DNA of 64,000 nucleotides from Ctena decussata (GCA_963989385.1 OZ022501.1:93976979-94040978), one strand, 5' to 3'; shown: positions 47,384 through 60,210, counted from the stretch's first letter. The notes: generated by a model from the sequence alone, not told the origin. Program-made: numbers and translations.

Positions 47384-48374
47384 ATGTCCCCCCACCAAAG
47401 GTGAGGGGGGACATATTGTTTTCAGTGCGGATCCCGGGCGTCGGCGTCAGCGTCGGCGTCCCTGTGACAGATTTCTTGTATGCGCGATATCTCTTGAACC
47501 AATAGATGGAATTTCACCAAACTTGCATGGATACATTATTTGGACAAGTTTAAGAGCTGATTAGATTTTTGTGACCTTGACCTCATTTTCAAGGTCACTG
47601 GAGGACATAGATGTTTATTTCTTGTATGCGCGATATCTCTTGAACCAATGGATGGAATTTCACCAAACTTGCATGGATACATTATTTGGACAAGTTTTAG
47701 AGCTGATTAGATTTTGGTGACCTTGACCTCATTTTCAAGGTCACTGGAGGACATAGATGACAATTTCTTGTACCCACTATATCTCCTGAACCAATGGATG
47801 GAATTTCACCAAACTGGCATGGGTACATCATTGAGACAAGTTTAAGAGGTGAAAAGAATTTGGTGTCCTTGACCTCATTTTCAAGGTCACTGGAGGACTT
47901 AGATAAAAATTTCTTGTACCAGTGATATCTCTTGAACCAATGGATGGAATTTCACCAAACTTGCATGGATACATTATTGGGACAAGTTTAAGAGCTTATT
48001 AGATTTTGGTTTAAACAATATTTTATTCATACAAAATATACTGACAAGATATATACATGTAATATTCATTGAGGATCTGAACGGAAGCATATTGCTTATA
48101 TAGTTCATTTCCTCAGATTTTGGTGACCTTGACTTCATTTTCAAGGAGGACATAGATGACAATTTCTTGTACCCACTATATCTCCTGAACCAATGGATGG
48201 AATTTCACCAAACTGGCATGGATACATAATTTGGACAAGTTTAAGAGGTGATTAGATTTTGGTGACCTTGACCTCATTTTCAAGGTCACTGGAGGACTTA
48301 GATGAAAATTTCTTATACCAGTGATACATGTATCTCTTGAACCAATGGATGGAATTTCACCAAATTTGCATGGA

Positions 48375-48542
48375 GTGAGTGAGTGAGTGAACTCGGGTTT
48401 AACGTCCCACCAACAACGAGGTCATATGGAGATGGGACCTCGGTTTAAAGTCTCATCCGAATGACCGGAGAAGCGGGGGATCGAACTTGTGACCCCTTGA
48501 TTGGTAGTCTGGAGTGTTATCCACTACGCTACAGCCGCTCCT
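48375..48542 (-). mobile_element. tRNA-derived SINE
   Basis: On the - strand it begins AGGAGCGGCTGTAGCGTAGT with an A box (TAGCGTAGTGGATAACAC), a B box (AAGTTCGATCCCC at about 48478-48490), a body with CATTCGGATGAGACTTTAAA and an (ACTC)n tail. The 12-mer aatttgcatgga flanks it at 48363-48374 and 48543-48554. The body resembles the conserved domain of molluscan V-/Meta-type SINEs such as RUDI, from memory only. Confidence 0.85.
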
Positions 48543-48802
48543 AATTTGCATGGATACATCATTGGGACAAGTTTAAGAGGTTTCAGATTTTGGTGACCTT
48601 GACCTTATTTTCAAGGTCATTGGAGGACTTAGATGACAATTTCTTGTAACCACTATATCTCCTGAACCAATGAATGGAATTTCTCCAAAATTTCAGGATT
48701 CATTATTGCAACAAATTTAAGATCTGGTCAGATTTTGGTGACCTTGACCTCATTTGCAAGGACTGGAGGACTTAGATGACAATTTCTTGTACCCACTAAA
48801 AT

Positions 48803-50846
48803 CACAGTGTATAAGCGGACAGTCACCAAATCAGAAGCGAAAATTGACTGTACACCCGAAAATCATTAGTGACACATAAACAACTTGTGAGGTGAAACGA
48901 TCAAAAGCAGGTAAGTCCTTATCGAATTTGTTCTTTTAGATGCGGTTTTCGACATCGGAGAGAGAATTGGATGTACTTCACCTGTAGCATTGTCAGTTTG
49001 ACATATCACCACCCAATCTCTGTGTAAAAATCAAGTTTTCCTGCTTAATCACCAGTTTTGCTTTATTTTCTGTCGATCGACACGGACAATTGGGGTTAAA
49101 AAGACTAGAATTATGGCATCATTTCTGTTAAACCAACATAAAATCATCGCTACACCTTTATCCTGTGATATCCAATAGCTGAATCCATCGAAACATTACT
49201 TAAAGCAAATATATTGCCTCCTGAATCGCACACGTTTGTCTCATTCCACTGTCCGACTAGTGACAAAAACAAAAAATGGTGTTGAACGACTAGCGACGAT
49301 TTTCTTGTAAGTCTTATTGAGCAGAAAATGTGTTAGTAAATATTTTTACTTATGTATTCTTTATCGAAATATAACGACAAAGGAGGGTAAGAACTTCTAC
49401 TGGATTGAGTTTGTTTCAGAAGTCCAGTATGCTGTTTATATCTACCATAAATTTGCACAGATTAGCATGGCAGGCTCAATGATTTATTCGTAAGATTCGA
49501 AATAACTTGAGAATACTGAGAGTGTTTCTGAATTTTTCTGTATAAAGAAAATGTACTTTGAATGTGTTTTCAACAGGTGAAACTAATCTCAATGGTCAGA
49601 CTAGCAGCTTAAAAGTTATGAAAACATATTTTACAAACGGCACAATATTGTCACCTAGATCTACATTGATACCCTATGCTACTCTTGTGGATATCCATTT
49701 TCTCTGAGTTGAAAACAATTTTCAATCATATCAATGATTTTTAATCATGAAAAACGTGTTTTATATCGACTGAACTGGTAACCGTAATGATAACCTATCA
49801 GATTTTTCCAATCGTGACCTTTGACCTTTCTCCACCAGTCCAACCGGAAACTCGAAACTCCAAGCTCGCTTATTAATGTAATTTGTGGTATTTGACCAAT
49901 GACCATCGATTTTCTGAGACATAGCTCACTGAGTTTGTCTTCACAGACACTGAATTTGCTTAGAAAATTGATGGATTAATAATAATTAAGGTCAAAATGT
50001 ATTTTTACAGGTAAGGGGTGGCTGGGGTTTACATGTAGCTTTCTTTACTTTTTATTGCATTGATGGTTGCTTAAACGGTACCGGAAGACGGAAAATGCGA
50101 ATTTTTGAAAACCAGTAACGCACCACAAAAGCGGTACACGGCTAGGTCACAATTTTGATTGAAATGTTGACAGAGAAAAATTTAGCCATATGATCATTTC
50201 TTTATCAAGAAATGCTTGATAGCCTTCTCCCCAAATGATGATCCCAGTGGAAGCATCCAAAACGATATTTTTATTACCTTTTTCAAGCATTTGTTGAAAA
50301 TGATCGTCATGAATGTGAAAATACAATCACTACTAGTCGGACAGTTTTTGTTTCTTGGTATGTCGCTAATGATTAGGTACAGTTGTCACTAGTCGGACAG
50401 TCAAATGAGACGAACGTGTGCAATTCAAGAGGCAATATATTTGTTTTAAGTAATGTTTCGATGGATTCAGCTATTGGATATCACAGGATAAAGGTGTAGC
50501 GATGATTTTATGTTGGTTTTAACAGAAATGATGTCATAATCCTAGTCTTTTTAACCCCGATTGTCCGTGTCGATCGACAGAAAATAAAGCAAAACTGGTA
50601 ATTAAGCAGGAAAACTTGATTTTTACACAGAGATCGGGTGGTGATATGTCAAACTGACAATGCTACAGGTGAACACATCCAATTCTCTCCCCGATGTCGA
50701 AAACTGCATCTAAAAGAACAAATTCGATAAGGACTTACCTGCTTTTGACGATTTCACCTCACAAGTTGTTTATGTGTCACTAATGATTTTCGGGTGTACA
50801 GTCAATTGTCGCTTCCGATTTGGTGACTGTCCGCTTATACACTGTG
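48803..50846. mobile_element. Non-autonomous TIR element with CACAGTG ends and 5-bp duplication
   Basis: A 2044-bp element whose 464-bp arms (48803-49266 and 50383-50846) are inverted and similar. Both tips read CACAGTGTATAAGCGGACAG. The 5-mer aaaat occurs on each side (48798-48802 and 50847-50851), and only 5 bp fits. The interior has no protein that I recognise. CACAGTG tips with 5-bp duplications are the features of Transib and RAG-like transposons. CACTA/Chapaev elements also begin CAC but usually make 2-4 bp duplications. Confidence 0.75.
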
Positions 50847-50944
50847 AAAATCTCCTGAACCAATTGATGGGCCTGGCCGGGTAGCGCAATCGGTAGGGCA
50901 CCTGACTCGTAAGTCAGAGGTCCTGGGTTCGAATCCCGGTCTGG

Positions 50945-51464
50945 TGTCACAGAGGGCACTTACAATTAGATTTTCAGCAATTTTTATTTCGGACTAAGAA
51001 CTCGTTGCACTAGGCGTGTCACAGAAAACCTGCGTAATTTCAAGTAGCCTAAATGGGTCGATGATTCATGACTGTAATTTGAGCAAGCGCATGTACAATT
51101 TCCAAGAAATAGCGATTCAGGTATATGCTGTGAACTTATTTGGTAATAACACGTTAGGCATAGAGGTAGTATGAAATACGTAAGCAATATCACCATGGAA
51201 ATTGCTCTTCGAACTTTATAATAATAAAGTGCATGACCTTTGCTTATATAAAACAGAAGTGCATCGCGTTCGAGAGATTTGGGGATTGGGATTTTGGCTT
51301 TTGATTGGGTTTAAGGTGTAACTAGGAAATCAATAAAGAAGAAACAATGAATTTGACTTATTATGAACCTGGGTAGTTAGTAGTTGCGGAATGTTAACTT
51401 TAATAAACTTAGAAAACTATACGATCACTTGACTTATTATTGAAGATGGCTCGATAGTATGACA
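50945..51464 (+). repeat. 5' LTR of the non-coding LTR element
   Basis: Pairs with 54003-54520 at high identity, with a few substitutions such as GTGTCACAG/GTGTCTCAG near 51019. Orientation is taken from the polypurine tract before the other copy. An AATAAAG lies near 51225. Confidence 0.75.
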
Positions 51465-54002
51465 GTCATCTTTCTTTTGGTTGCCGTGACCTAGGATTTC
51501 TTCTTATTTCGGACACTTTAACTTGGACATTCAGATGATAACGTTTTGGACTTTTCTATGGACAGTTGTGAGGACACTGAACATTATCGGATACCTTAGT
51601 GAAGGACTTTCAATGCTAAATGATGTCAGTAAAGACCTGGAAGCAATCCAAGGTAAGGCCATCTACTGGTTTTACATATGCACATCATGCATGTCAAAAC
51701 AGGAGGTTGACAATATGTATTAAGTGTCCTTGCATGTTCAGATGGATGAAATCGGTGTCTATTTTGATTTGCATATTAGTTAAATTACAGCTTCTCGTTT
51801 GTAAGGTGTTTGTGTACCTAGGCTTTTGTTAAGGGAGACAAATTAATTTGAGTTTTATGCAAGATATAACTTGGTTTTGTTTGACCTTGGGTATGCTTTT
51901 GCGTCTTCTTTTGAAATCAGTTAATTTATTCGGCATAGTTTACGGACTATTGGCTATGATCCAAGGCGCTTCTAGAAAATCTTGGGAACTTTTCTTTTCC
52001 GGAGGTTGGTGTTCTGCCAAAAAGACAGAACAGTTTGCTAAGACTTAGGGTGGCTATATGCCATTATTGGGTTCATACAAACTTGGTATTTCGGCATGAA
52101 TGTACTTTGTGTTTGTGACCTAACTTTATTTCGCTGTGTAGAGATATATGATTGTGTGAAGCTTTGAGTCATTGCTTCATACATACATAAGGTGTGTTCT
52201 CTGCAACTTTCGTTGTTAGGTGTGTTTGATTCAAGAGAATTATCTTCATCTCTTTCCTGTTAGATTGGTGTTGACTTTTGTCAAAGGTTAAGTTTACTTT
52301 AGGATGTTTATTCCTGCACCAATAGGGACTGGCACTAAAGAGTTGCATGGTGCGTTGAGTATGCATCATGAAATGCAGTATAAGGACCGTTATGTTGATG
52401 TCAGCTTTGAGCAGCTGGTGCGTTTGGTTCGCAGCATCAATTAATGCATATGGTACCTTATGGTTTGGCTAAAGGCCAAGGGTATAATTGTGTTGTATGA
52501 TTTGTTAAATTTTGAGTAAGGTTACTTTAACCTGAATGGGCAAAACAAGGAGAGCTAGGTCACGGTTGATCTGTACTTGATTTTGACTTTTGTGATGTGA
52601 TGTACTTTTGAGGTTGTTGGCACTTCTTACATTTTGAACATTATTGGGCAGTGTTCAATCTTTTCGACTTCTTTTGTTTGTTTTAGATTTGCATTTCGTT
52701 GTCACATATGCAATGTGTGCATATGATGTTGCCAAGCCTCTATGTTTTGCTCATGTTTTGTTGTGTTGAGTTTTTCCAGTGAAGGCCAATCCAAGGAAGC
52801 CTTTCTGAAGGTCAGGGAGCTGACAGAGATCAGAGGACATACGTTTGTTCAAAGATGGTTAATTTTCCATCACTCCCGACATGAGATAACGACGAGAGGA
52901 ATATGATACCGTCGTTGGATTACGTTGATGGACGTAATTATGTCATGGTGACACGAAGAACTTTTGAGAATGCCTCGAGCTGGCATTTCGAAGGGACTTG
53001 AGACTACTGAGTAAGTGACTTGTAAATAAAAAGTGACATTTAGAATATAGTTTACCAGTGTGGACATATGTAACCGTATAATCAGTGTGTCATATATAGA
53101 GGACATGTATATAGTGTAGCTTAGTAACCTAGAGAAAATATTAGCTGGAACTTTTTCAATGAAACTATGGAAGAAGCCGTGGGAACTTTCTTATGCTTAC
53201 GTCAAGAGATTAGATGCATCGTAATCAATACTTAAGATAACCTGTGAATTGATTCTGGGAAACTCTATTATTCTGCTTACCTGTATGGAAACTTGCCAGA
53301 CTTTCTCCTGAATTAAAAGTTACCTGGACACATAATATCTTTTATGTGGATATATAATACTCAAGTGGGAGATACCAATCAAGATACCTGTACCATGCTG
53401 ATGCAGCAATATATGCTTAATGTAACGTGCGCCGACAATATGGGAAGATACGTTTTATCGTATGGACAGTTCTTAATCCTGAGCTGCAGTCAGAATTTTG
53501 GACAGTCGGTACGAATGGTCAGGTATAAACAGGCATCCAACACAACCGTGCCTGTGTGTCATATTCTAAACAACCGTATGGCACTTGGGGTGGACTGAAG
53601 GACAACGACTGATGGCAGTGAAATCATTCTAAACATTGACAGTGCTTAAAACTTTCAGAATGAATTTACTTATAGTCAGACTTTGTTAGTGCATGGGAAG
53701 GTGTATACTCATATTTGATGGACTTCGAATAAATATGAGACCAGTAACATATATCATAAATCAGTGAGCAGTTGTCTAGAACAGTGATTTTCAAAGTGTA
53801 TTAAATACCATTAAACATTTAAAGTGATTTTAATGCATGCTTTTTGAAGTTTAATTATTTGCTATATTATTTGTGTTAGACTCGGAATAGTTGTTGTTTA
53901 GTAAGAAATATAAGTTTCTATATGAATTCAAAAGAACTATATAAGGCAATTTAAAATTTAAAAGCCATAAAAAATTCCATAAAATCTTAAGAAGGGAAGG
54001 TC

Positions 54003-54520
54003 TGTCACAGAGTGCACTTACAATTAGATTTTCAGCAATTTTTATTTCGGACTAAGAACTCGTTGCACTAGGCGTGTCTCAGAAAACCTGCGTAATTTCA
54101 AGTAGCCTAAATGGGTCGATGATTCATGACTGTAATTTGAGCAAGCGCATGTACAATTTCCAAGAAATAGCGATTCAGGTATATGCCGTGAACTTATTTG
54201 GTAATAACACGTTAGGCATAGAGGTAGTATGAAATACGTAAGCAATATCACCATGGAAATTGCTCTTCAAACTATATAATAATAAAGTGCATGACCTTTG
54301 CTTATATAAAACAGAAGCGCATCGCGCTCGAGAGATTTGGGGATTGGGATTTTGGCTTTTGATTGGGTTTAAGGTGTAACTAGGAAATCACAAAGAAGAA
54401 CAATGAATTTAACGTATTATGAACCTGGGTAGTTAGTAGTTGTGGAAATGATAACTTTAATAAACTTAGAAAACTATACGATCACTTGACTTATCATTAA
54501 GATGGCTTGATAGTGTGACA
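54003..54520 (+). repeat. 3' LTR of the non-coding LTR element
   Basis: Near-identical to 50945-51464 and preceded by the polypurine tract. Confidence 0.75.
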
Positions 54521-55210
54521 CTGGCCACATACTTTCGTTTCTCCTTCCGCTGATTCAAGAAGGGTAGTTGTCAGTTACTGGCGAAAGTATGTGCACTTAG
54601 TACTGGTTAACCGCTTAGGAGGTCTAAGCCTGCCCAGGAATAGTGTGGTTAGGTTAACTGACCGTCCCGACATGACCTTGGTTGTTTACCGTGGACGTTA
54701 AGCATCAAATCAACCAACCAACCAACCAATTGATGGAATTTCATCAAACTTGCATGTATACATCATTGGGACAAGTTTTAGAGCTGATTAGATTTTGGTG
54801 ACCTTGATCTCATATTCGAGGTCACTGGAGGACTTACATGACATTTTCTTGTACCCACTATATCTCCTGAACCAATGGATGGAATTTCACCAAACTTGCA
54901 TGGATACATCATTTGGACAAGTTTAAGAGGTGATTTGATTTCGGTGACCTTGACCTCATTTTCAAGGTCATAGTCATCTATGTAGGATATCTTAAGAACC
55001 AGTGGATGGATTTTCTCCAAACTTTTCTAGATATTTTACTTGTTCAGGCTTTTTATTCATTAGAGGGGATGGGAAATGGGCTGGTGGAGGGACATCAGTT
55101 TTTCTCTGAAAAACATTTCTAGTTTCTAACACTGAACTTTCTGTTGTTTATTTATATTTATTTATGTCCAGAGATCAGCAATAATGATATTTATGCCTTT
55201 TGGATTTTTT

Positions 55211-58200
55211 AGCTCACCTGAGCCTTTAGGCTCTTAGGTGAGCTTATAGTATAGCCAGGCATCCGTCGTCCGTCCGTCCCTCCGTCGTCAACATTTTCAA
55301 ACATCTTCTTGTCTAAAACCACTGGGCCGATTGAAGCCATATTTCATATGGAGCCTACCTAGGTCGGGGGTACGAAAGTTTGTTCCGGGTATCTGGGTCA
55401 CATGACCAAGATGGCCGCCACGCCCATATATGGTAAAAACTTTTCAAAAATCTTCTTCTCCAGAACCAAAAGGCCTATGACCTTGAAACTTGGTATGTAG
55501 CATCAGGCATGCGGGCCCATCATAGTTTATACAAATCATGACCTTGGGTTGACCTTGACCTAATTTACGGCATGGTCAACTTTGGTACGTTAGGCTTTTA
55601 TATCGAAAAACGCTTAAACAGTGGATTTCTCAGAATCTATTTAAGTCTAAGGTACAATACTTGGTAAACATGGTCGACTAAATGACCAGATGAAGATATT
55701 ATGTCACTAAAGGTCAAGGTCATTCCGTCGGACCATCCGTCCTCAAGATTTTTAAACATCTTTACCTCTGAAACCACTGGGCCGATTGAAGCCAAATTTC
55801 ATATGGAGTCTCAGTAGGATGGGGGAACGAAAGTTTTTACCCGGGGTCTGGGTCACATGACCAAGATGGCCGCCATGCCCATATATGGTAAAAACCCATC
55901 AAAAATCTTCTTCTCCAGAACAAAAAGGCTATGACCTTGAAACTTGGTATGTAGCATCGAGCATGCGGGCTTATCATAGTTTGTACAAATCATGACCTTG
56001 CGTTGACCTTGACCTAATTTACGGCATGGTCAACTTTGGTACGTTAGGCTTTTATATGGGAAAACGCTTAAACAGTGGATTTCTCAGAAACTATTTAAGT
56101 CTAAGGTACAATACTTGGTATATACGGTTGACTAAATGACCAGATGAAGATATTATGTCACTAAATGTCAAGGTCATTCCGTCGGACCATCCGTCGTCAA
56201 GTTTTTCAAACATCTTCTCCTCTGAAAGCACTAGGCCGATTGAAGCCAAATTTCATATGGAGTCTCAGTAGGATGGGGGAACGAAAGTTTATACCCGGGG
56301 TCTGGGTCACATGACCAAGATGGCCCCCATGCCCATATATGGTAAAAACCCTTCCAAAATCTTCTTCTCCAGAACCAAAAGGCCTATGACCTTGAAACTT
56401 GGTATGTAGCATCGGGCATGCTGGCCCATTATAGTTTGTACAAATCATGACCTTGCGTTTACCTTGACCTAATTTACGGCATGGTCAACTTTGGTACGTT
56501 AGGCTTTTATATGGGAAAACGCTTAAACAGTGGATTTCTCAGAAACTATTTAAGTCTAAGGTACAATACTTGGTATACATGGTGGACTAAATGACCAGAT
56601 GAAGATATTATGTCACTAAAGGTCAAGGTCATTCCGTCGGACCATCCGTCGTCAAGTTTTTCAAACATCTTCTCCTCTGAAACCACTGGGCCGATTGAAG
56701 CAAAATTTCATATGGAGTCTCATTAGGATGGGGGAACGAAAGTTTGTACCCGGGGTCTGGGTCACATGACCAAGATGGCCGCCATGCCTATATATGGTAA
56801 AAACCCTTCAAAACTCTTCTTCTCCAGAACCAAAAGGCCTATGACCTTGAAACTTGGTATGTAGCATCGGGCAGGCTGGCTTATCATAGTTTATACAAAT
56901 CATGACCTTGCGTTGACCTTGATCTAATTTACGGCATGGTCAACTTTGGTACGTTAGGCTTTTATATCGAAAAACGCTTAAACAGTGGATTTCTCAGAAT
57001 CTATTTAAGTCTAAGGTACAATATGTTGTATACATGGTCGACCAAATGACCAGATGAAGATATCATGTCTATAAAGGTCAAGGTCATTCCGTCAGACCAT
57101 CCGTTGTCAAGATTTTCAAACATCTTCTCATCCGAAACCACTGGGGAGATTGAAGCCAAATTTCATATGGAGTCTCAGTGGGATGGGGGAACGAAAGTTT
57201 GTACCCGGGATCTGGGTCACATGACCAAGATGGCTGCCATGCCCATATATGGTAAAAAACTTTCAAAATTTGTCTTCTCCAGAACCAAAAGGCCTATGAC
57301 CTTGAAACTTAGTATGTAGCTTTGGGCATGTGGGCCCATCATAGTTTGTACAAATGATGACCTTGCTTTGACCTTGACCTAATTTACAACATGGTCACTT
57401 TTGGTATGTTAGGTTTTTATATGGGAAAACACTTATACAGTGGATTTCTCAGGAACTATTTAAGTGTAAGGTACAATATGTGGTATATATGGTCAACTAA
57501 ATGACCAGATTAAGATGTTATTTCACTGAAGGTCAAGGTCATTTTGTCGGTCTGTCCGTCATCAAGATTTTCAAACATCTCCTCTGAAACCACTGGGGAG
57601 ATTGAAGCCAAATTTCATATGGTGTCTCAGTGGGATAGGGGAACTAAAGTTTATACCCGGGGTCTGGGTCACATGACCAAGAAGGCCGCCATGCCCGTAT
57701 ATGGTAAAAACCCTTCAAAATCTTCTTCTCCAGAACCAAAAGGCCTATGACCTTGAAACTTGGTATGTAGCATTGTGCATGCAGGCCCATCATAGTTTAT
57801 ACAAATGATGACCTTGCGTTGATCTTGACCTAATTTACGACATTTTTAACTTTGGAACATTAGGCGTTTATATGGGAAAACGCTTATACAGTGGATTTCT
57901 CAGAAACTATTTAAGTCTTAAGGTACAATACGTGGTATATATGGTCAACTAAATGACCAGATGAAGATATTATGTCACTGAAGGTCAAGGTCATTTTGTC
58001 GGTCTGTCCGTCATCATGATTTTCAAAACATCTTCTCCTCTGAAACCACTGGTCTGATTGAAGCTAAATTTCATATGGAGTCTAAGTGTGATCAGGGAAT
58101 AAAAGTTTGTTCTTGGGGTCTTGTCCAAGATGGCCGCCATGCCCGTATATGGTAAAAACCCTTCAAAATCTTCTTCTCCAGAACCAAAAGGCGTATGGCC

Positions 58201-59012
58201 TTGAAACTTGGTATGTAGCTTTGGGCACTCAAGCCCATCATAGTTTATACAAATGATCGTGCGTTGACCTTGACCTAATTTATGACACTGTCAACTTTGG
58301 TACATTATGTAGGCTTTTATATGGGAAAATGCTGAAACAGTGGATTTTTCAGAAACTGTTTAAGTCTAAGGTGCAATATTTGGTGTATATGGTTGATTAA
58401 ATGACCAGATGAAGTATGGTCAAGGTCATTCTTTGACTTTTGTACAAGGTCATTGAGATTCTGTCACCCGTCAACATTTTCAAACATCTTCTCAGAGGCT
58501 ACTAGGGTCAATTGAAGCCATATTTCATATGGAGCTACACCGGCTTAAAGGAACCATAGTTTGTTCAGATGGTCTTGGTCACTTGACCAAGATGGCCACC
58601 ATGCCCATATATGGTAAAAACTCTTCAAACGTCTTTTTCTCGAGAACCGAAAGGCCTATAACCTTGAAACTTGGTACCGGTATGTATATATCATAGTTTA
58701 TACAAATGATTATTGTATTTCATATGGAGCTTTAATACTGGGTCAAAGGAATCAAAGTTTGTTCAGATGGTCATGGTCACATGAACATGGTGGCCGCCAC
58801 GCCCATATATGATAAAAACCCTTCAGAAATCTTTGTCCAGAACCAAAGGCCCAGTGACCTTGTGGCTTGGTATATAGAATTGGGACTCAACATTAATCCC
58901 CAAGGGAGGGAGGTTATCTGCCCCTGCCCTGGTGCTATATACATGTATAAAAGCATTAAAATATATACCAGGACCAAGTGGCAGGTGAGCTACAGGACCA
59001 TTGGTCCTCTGG
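55211..59012. mobile_element. AGCTCACCTGAGC-family element with 455-bp tandem array
   Basis: Starts with the hairpin AGCTCACCTGAGCCTTTAGG..TTAGGTGAGCTT. The GTCAAGGTCATT.CGTCGG box recurs at 55713, 56167, 56622, 57077, 57532 and 57984, giving a ~455-bp period. Other conserved boxes are CACATGACCAAGATGGCCGCC, CCCATATATGGTAAAAAC and CAGAACCAAAAGGCCTATGA. It ends GGTGAGCTACAGGACC ATT GGTCCTCTGG. Array ORFs are too short and inconsistent to be genes. Confidence 0.75.
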
Positions 59013-60210
59013 TTTATTTATGCATTTTAGAATTCTTCAGATTTTTTTTCTTATTAATCTGAAAATATGGGCTAAAAGTAGAATCTAAGACATAAAAATG
59101 GTATTAAAATCATTAAAATCCATCAAGGAAAATCCCTGGATAATGTATATTCTCTGGAGTCAGACTCTGCTTCTGTATTAGATGAAGTAGTGAAAAATAT
59201 AATATCTTGCATTCCACATCTAAATGAACTAAATACATTCACATATTGGTATCCTGGTGCGTCTTGAGGTATGCTATGAAATAGTAAAGAAATGATCTGT
59301 ACAAGCCATGGGCTATCGATCAAATTCCTCACACAAAAATTATACTTTGAATGTGTATTACATATCAATATTGAATAAAGTATTGTTTAAACAAAAATAA
59401 TGTTCCAAAATAAGTACAGTACTGGTTTGAACTGTTGGTTAGATATGTAAAAGAGATAAGTAACACCAGATTTTAATATAAAAGAAATGATATAGAGAAA
59501 AACAGAAACTTGGTTTTCTCATTTTCTGTACTGCTTTTATGGATAAAATGTAAAACTTTGCAGTCTTGCCAAGTTGGGGTGATTACCACAATAATTTGGC
59601 CATGAGACTCTGTTTCCCCCAATCTAGAATAATTCAGACATCTAACAGAGCTCCAGAAAAGAGGGGTATTGAGGATAATTCAAAGATAATTTTTCTTGTT
59701 TCTCAACAAAAACATATGTTTTTATGGAAAAATATTGATAATTATCCCTAAATTATCCCTGTTACCCCTTCTTATCTGGAGCTCTGATCTAAATCAGTCT
59801 TCTGTAATTCTGTTATTTTAAGATTTTTTTTTTTCCAAAACAATTTAAAAAAAGTTCCAGATCCATCTTATAAGATGTAATGTTTGGGTTTTCTCAAGAG
59901 GAAAACCATGGCTTTTTAATAGAGTAAAAGTGGTGGCCAACCGGAAAAAGCATTTGCAAAATTTTCCCAGCTTACAATACCCAATTTATTCGTTTATATA
60001 ACACAGGGTTTAATGACCTCTAGAGTGACCCCAAATATCTATATCAGTCTTATGACATTCTGCTATAAAATTGGGTTTTTCTCTTCCAAAACAATCTCAA
60101 AATCTAGATCCAGCTTATAAGATGGATCTAGATTTTTGGGATTGTTTTAGAAGGGAAAAACCTCCATCTAATAACTGAAGAATTATGGTAGTTATCACAT
60201 TATGTTTCAG
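59013..60210. other. Distal intron 1 of PSMB2
   Basis: AT-rich. It has a GATCCATCTTATAAGATG repeat near 59860 and a palindrome (CCAAAACAATCTCAAAATCT... facing ...TTTTTGGGATTGTTTT) at 60086-60160. The latter lies about 50 bp before the exon 2 acceptor, in the zone where branch point and pyrimidine tract would be expected. Confidence 0.4.

Larger units (their letters stand above)
50945..54520. mobile_element. Non-coding LTR retroelement (LARD-like), 3.6 kb
   Basis: Direct repeats of 520 and 518 bp (50945-51464 and 54003-54520) start TGTCACAGAG and end TATGACA or TGTGACA. ctgg flanks the whole (50941-50944 and 54521-54524), a 4-bp duplication. The purine run AAGAAGGGAAGG (53989-54000) lies two bases before the right repeat, as a polypurine tract should. 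No TGG-type primer site follows the left repeat. The 2.5 kb interior has no Gag, protease, integrase or RT frame; the frames at 51523, 51848 and 53344 look random. It would need proteins from another element. Confidence 0.8.
50871..54724 (+). mobile_element. tRNA-derived SINE split by an LTR element
   Basis: The head at 50872-50944 is tRNA-like (GGCCGGGTAGCGCAATCGGT; B box GGGTTCGAATCCC). The rest follows the inserted LTR element at 54525 and ends in (CCAA)n. The whole is flanked by accaattgatgg at 50859-50870 and 54725-54736. The anticodon arm would have a 6-base loop, so it is a SINE head and not a working tRNA gene. Confidence 0.8.
47384..55130. mobile_element. ATGTCCCCCCACC-family element with 146-bp tandem array, split by three insertions
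   Basis: Starts with the hairpin ATGTCCCCCCACC..GGTGAGGGGGGACAT. Tandem units of about 146 bp follow, with ATCTCTTGAACCAATGGATGG, TTGCATGGATACATCATT and GTGACCTTGACCTCATTTTC AAGGTCAC. It ends near GGGACATCAGTTTTTCTCTG. Insertions sit at 48375-48542 (SINE), 48803-50846 (CACAGTG element) and 50871-54724 (SINE plus LTR element). In each case the array continues in phase after the insertion. Confidence 0.75.

Noticed and set aside
50872..50944. Possible tRNA-Thr (CGT) gene
   Set aside because: A and B boxes are present, but the anticodon loop would have six bases and the sequence continues into a SINE body after the LTR insertion, with target duplications around the whole.
55211..59012. ORFs of 60-84 codons inside the 455-bp array
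   Set aside because: They occur in different frames in different units and are interrupted in most, so no coding constraint is visible.
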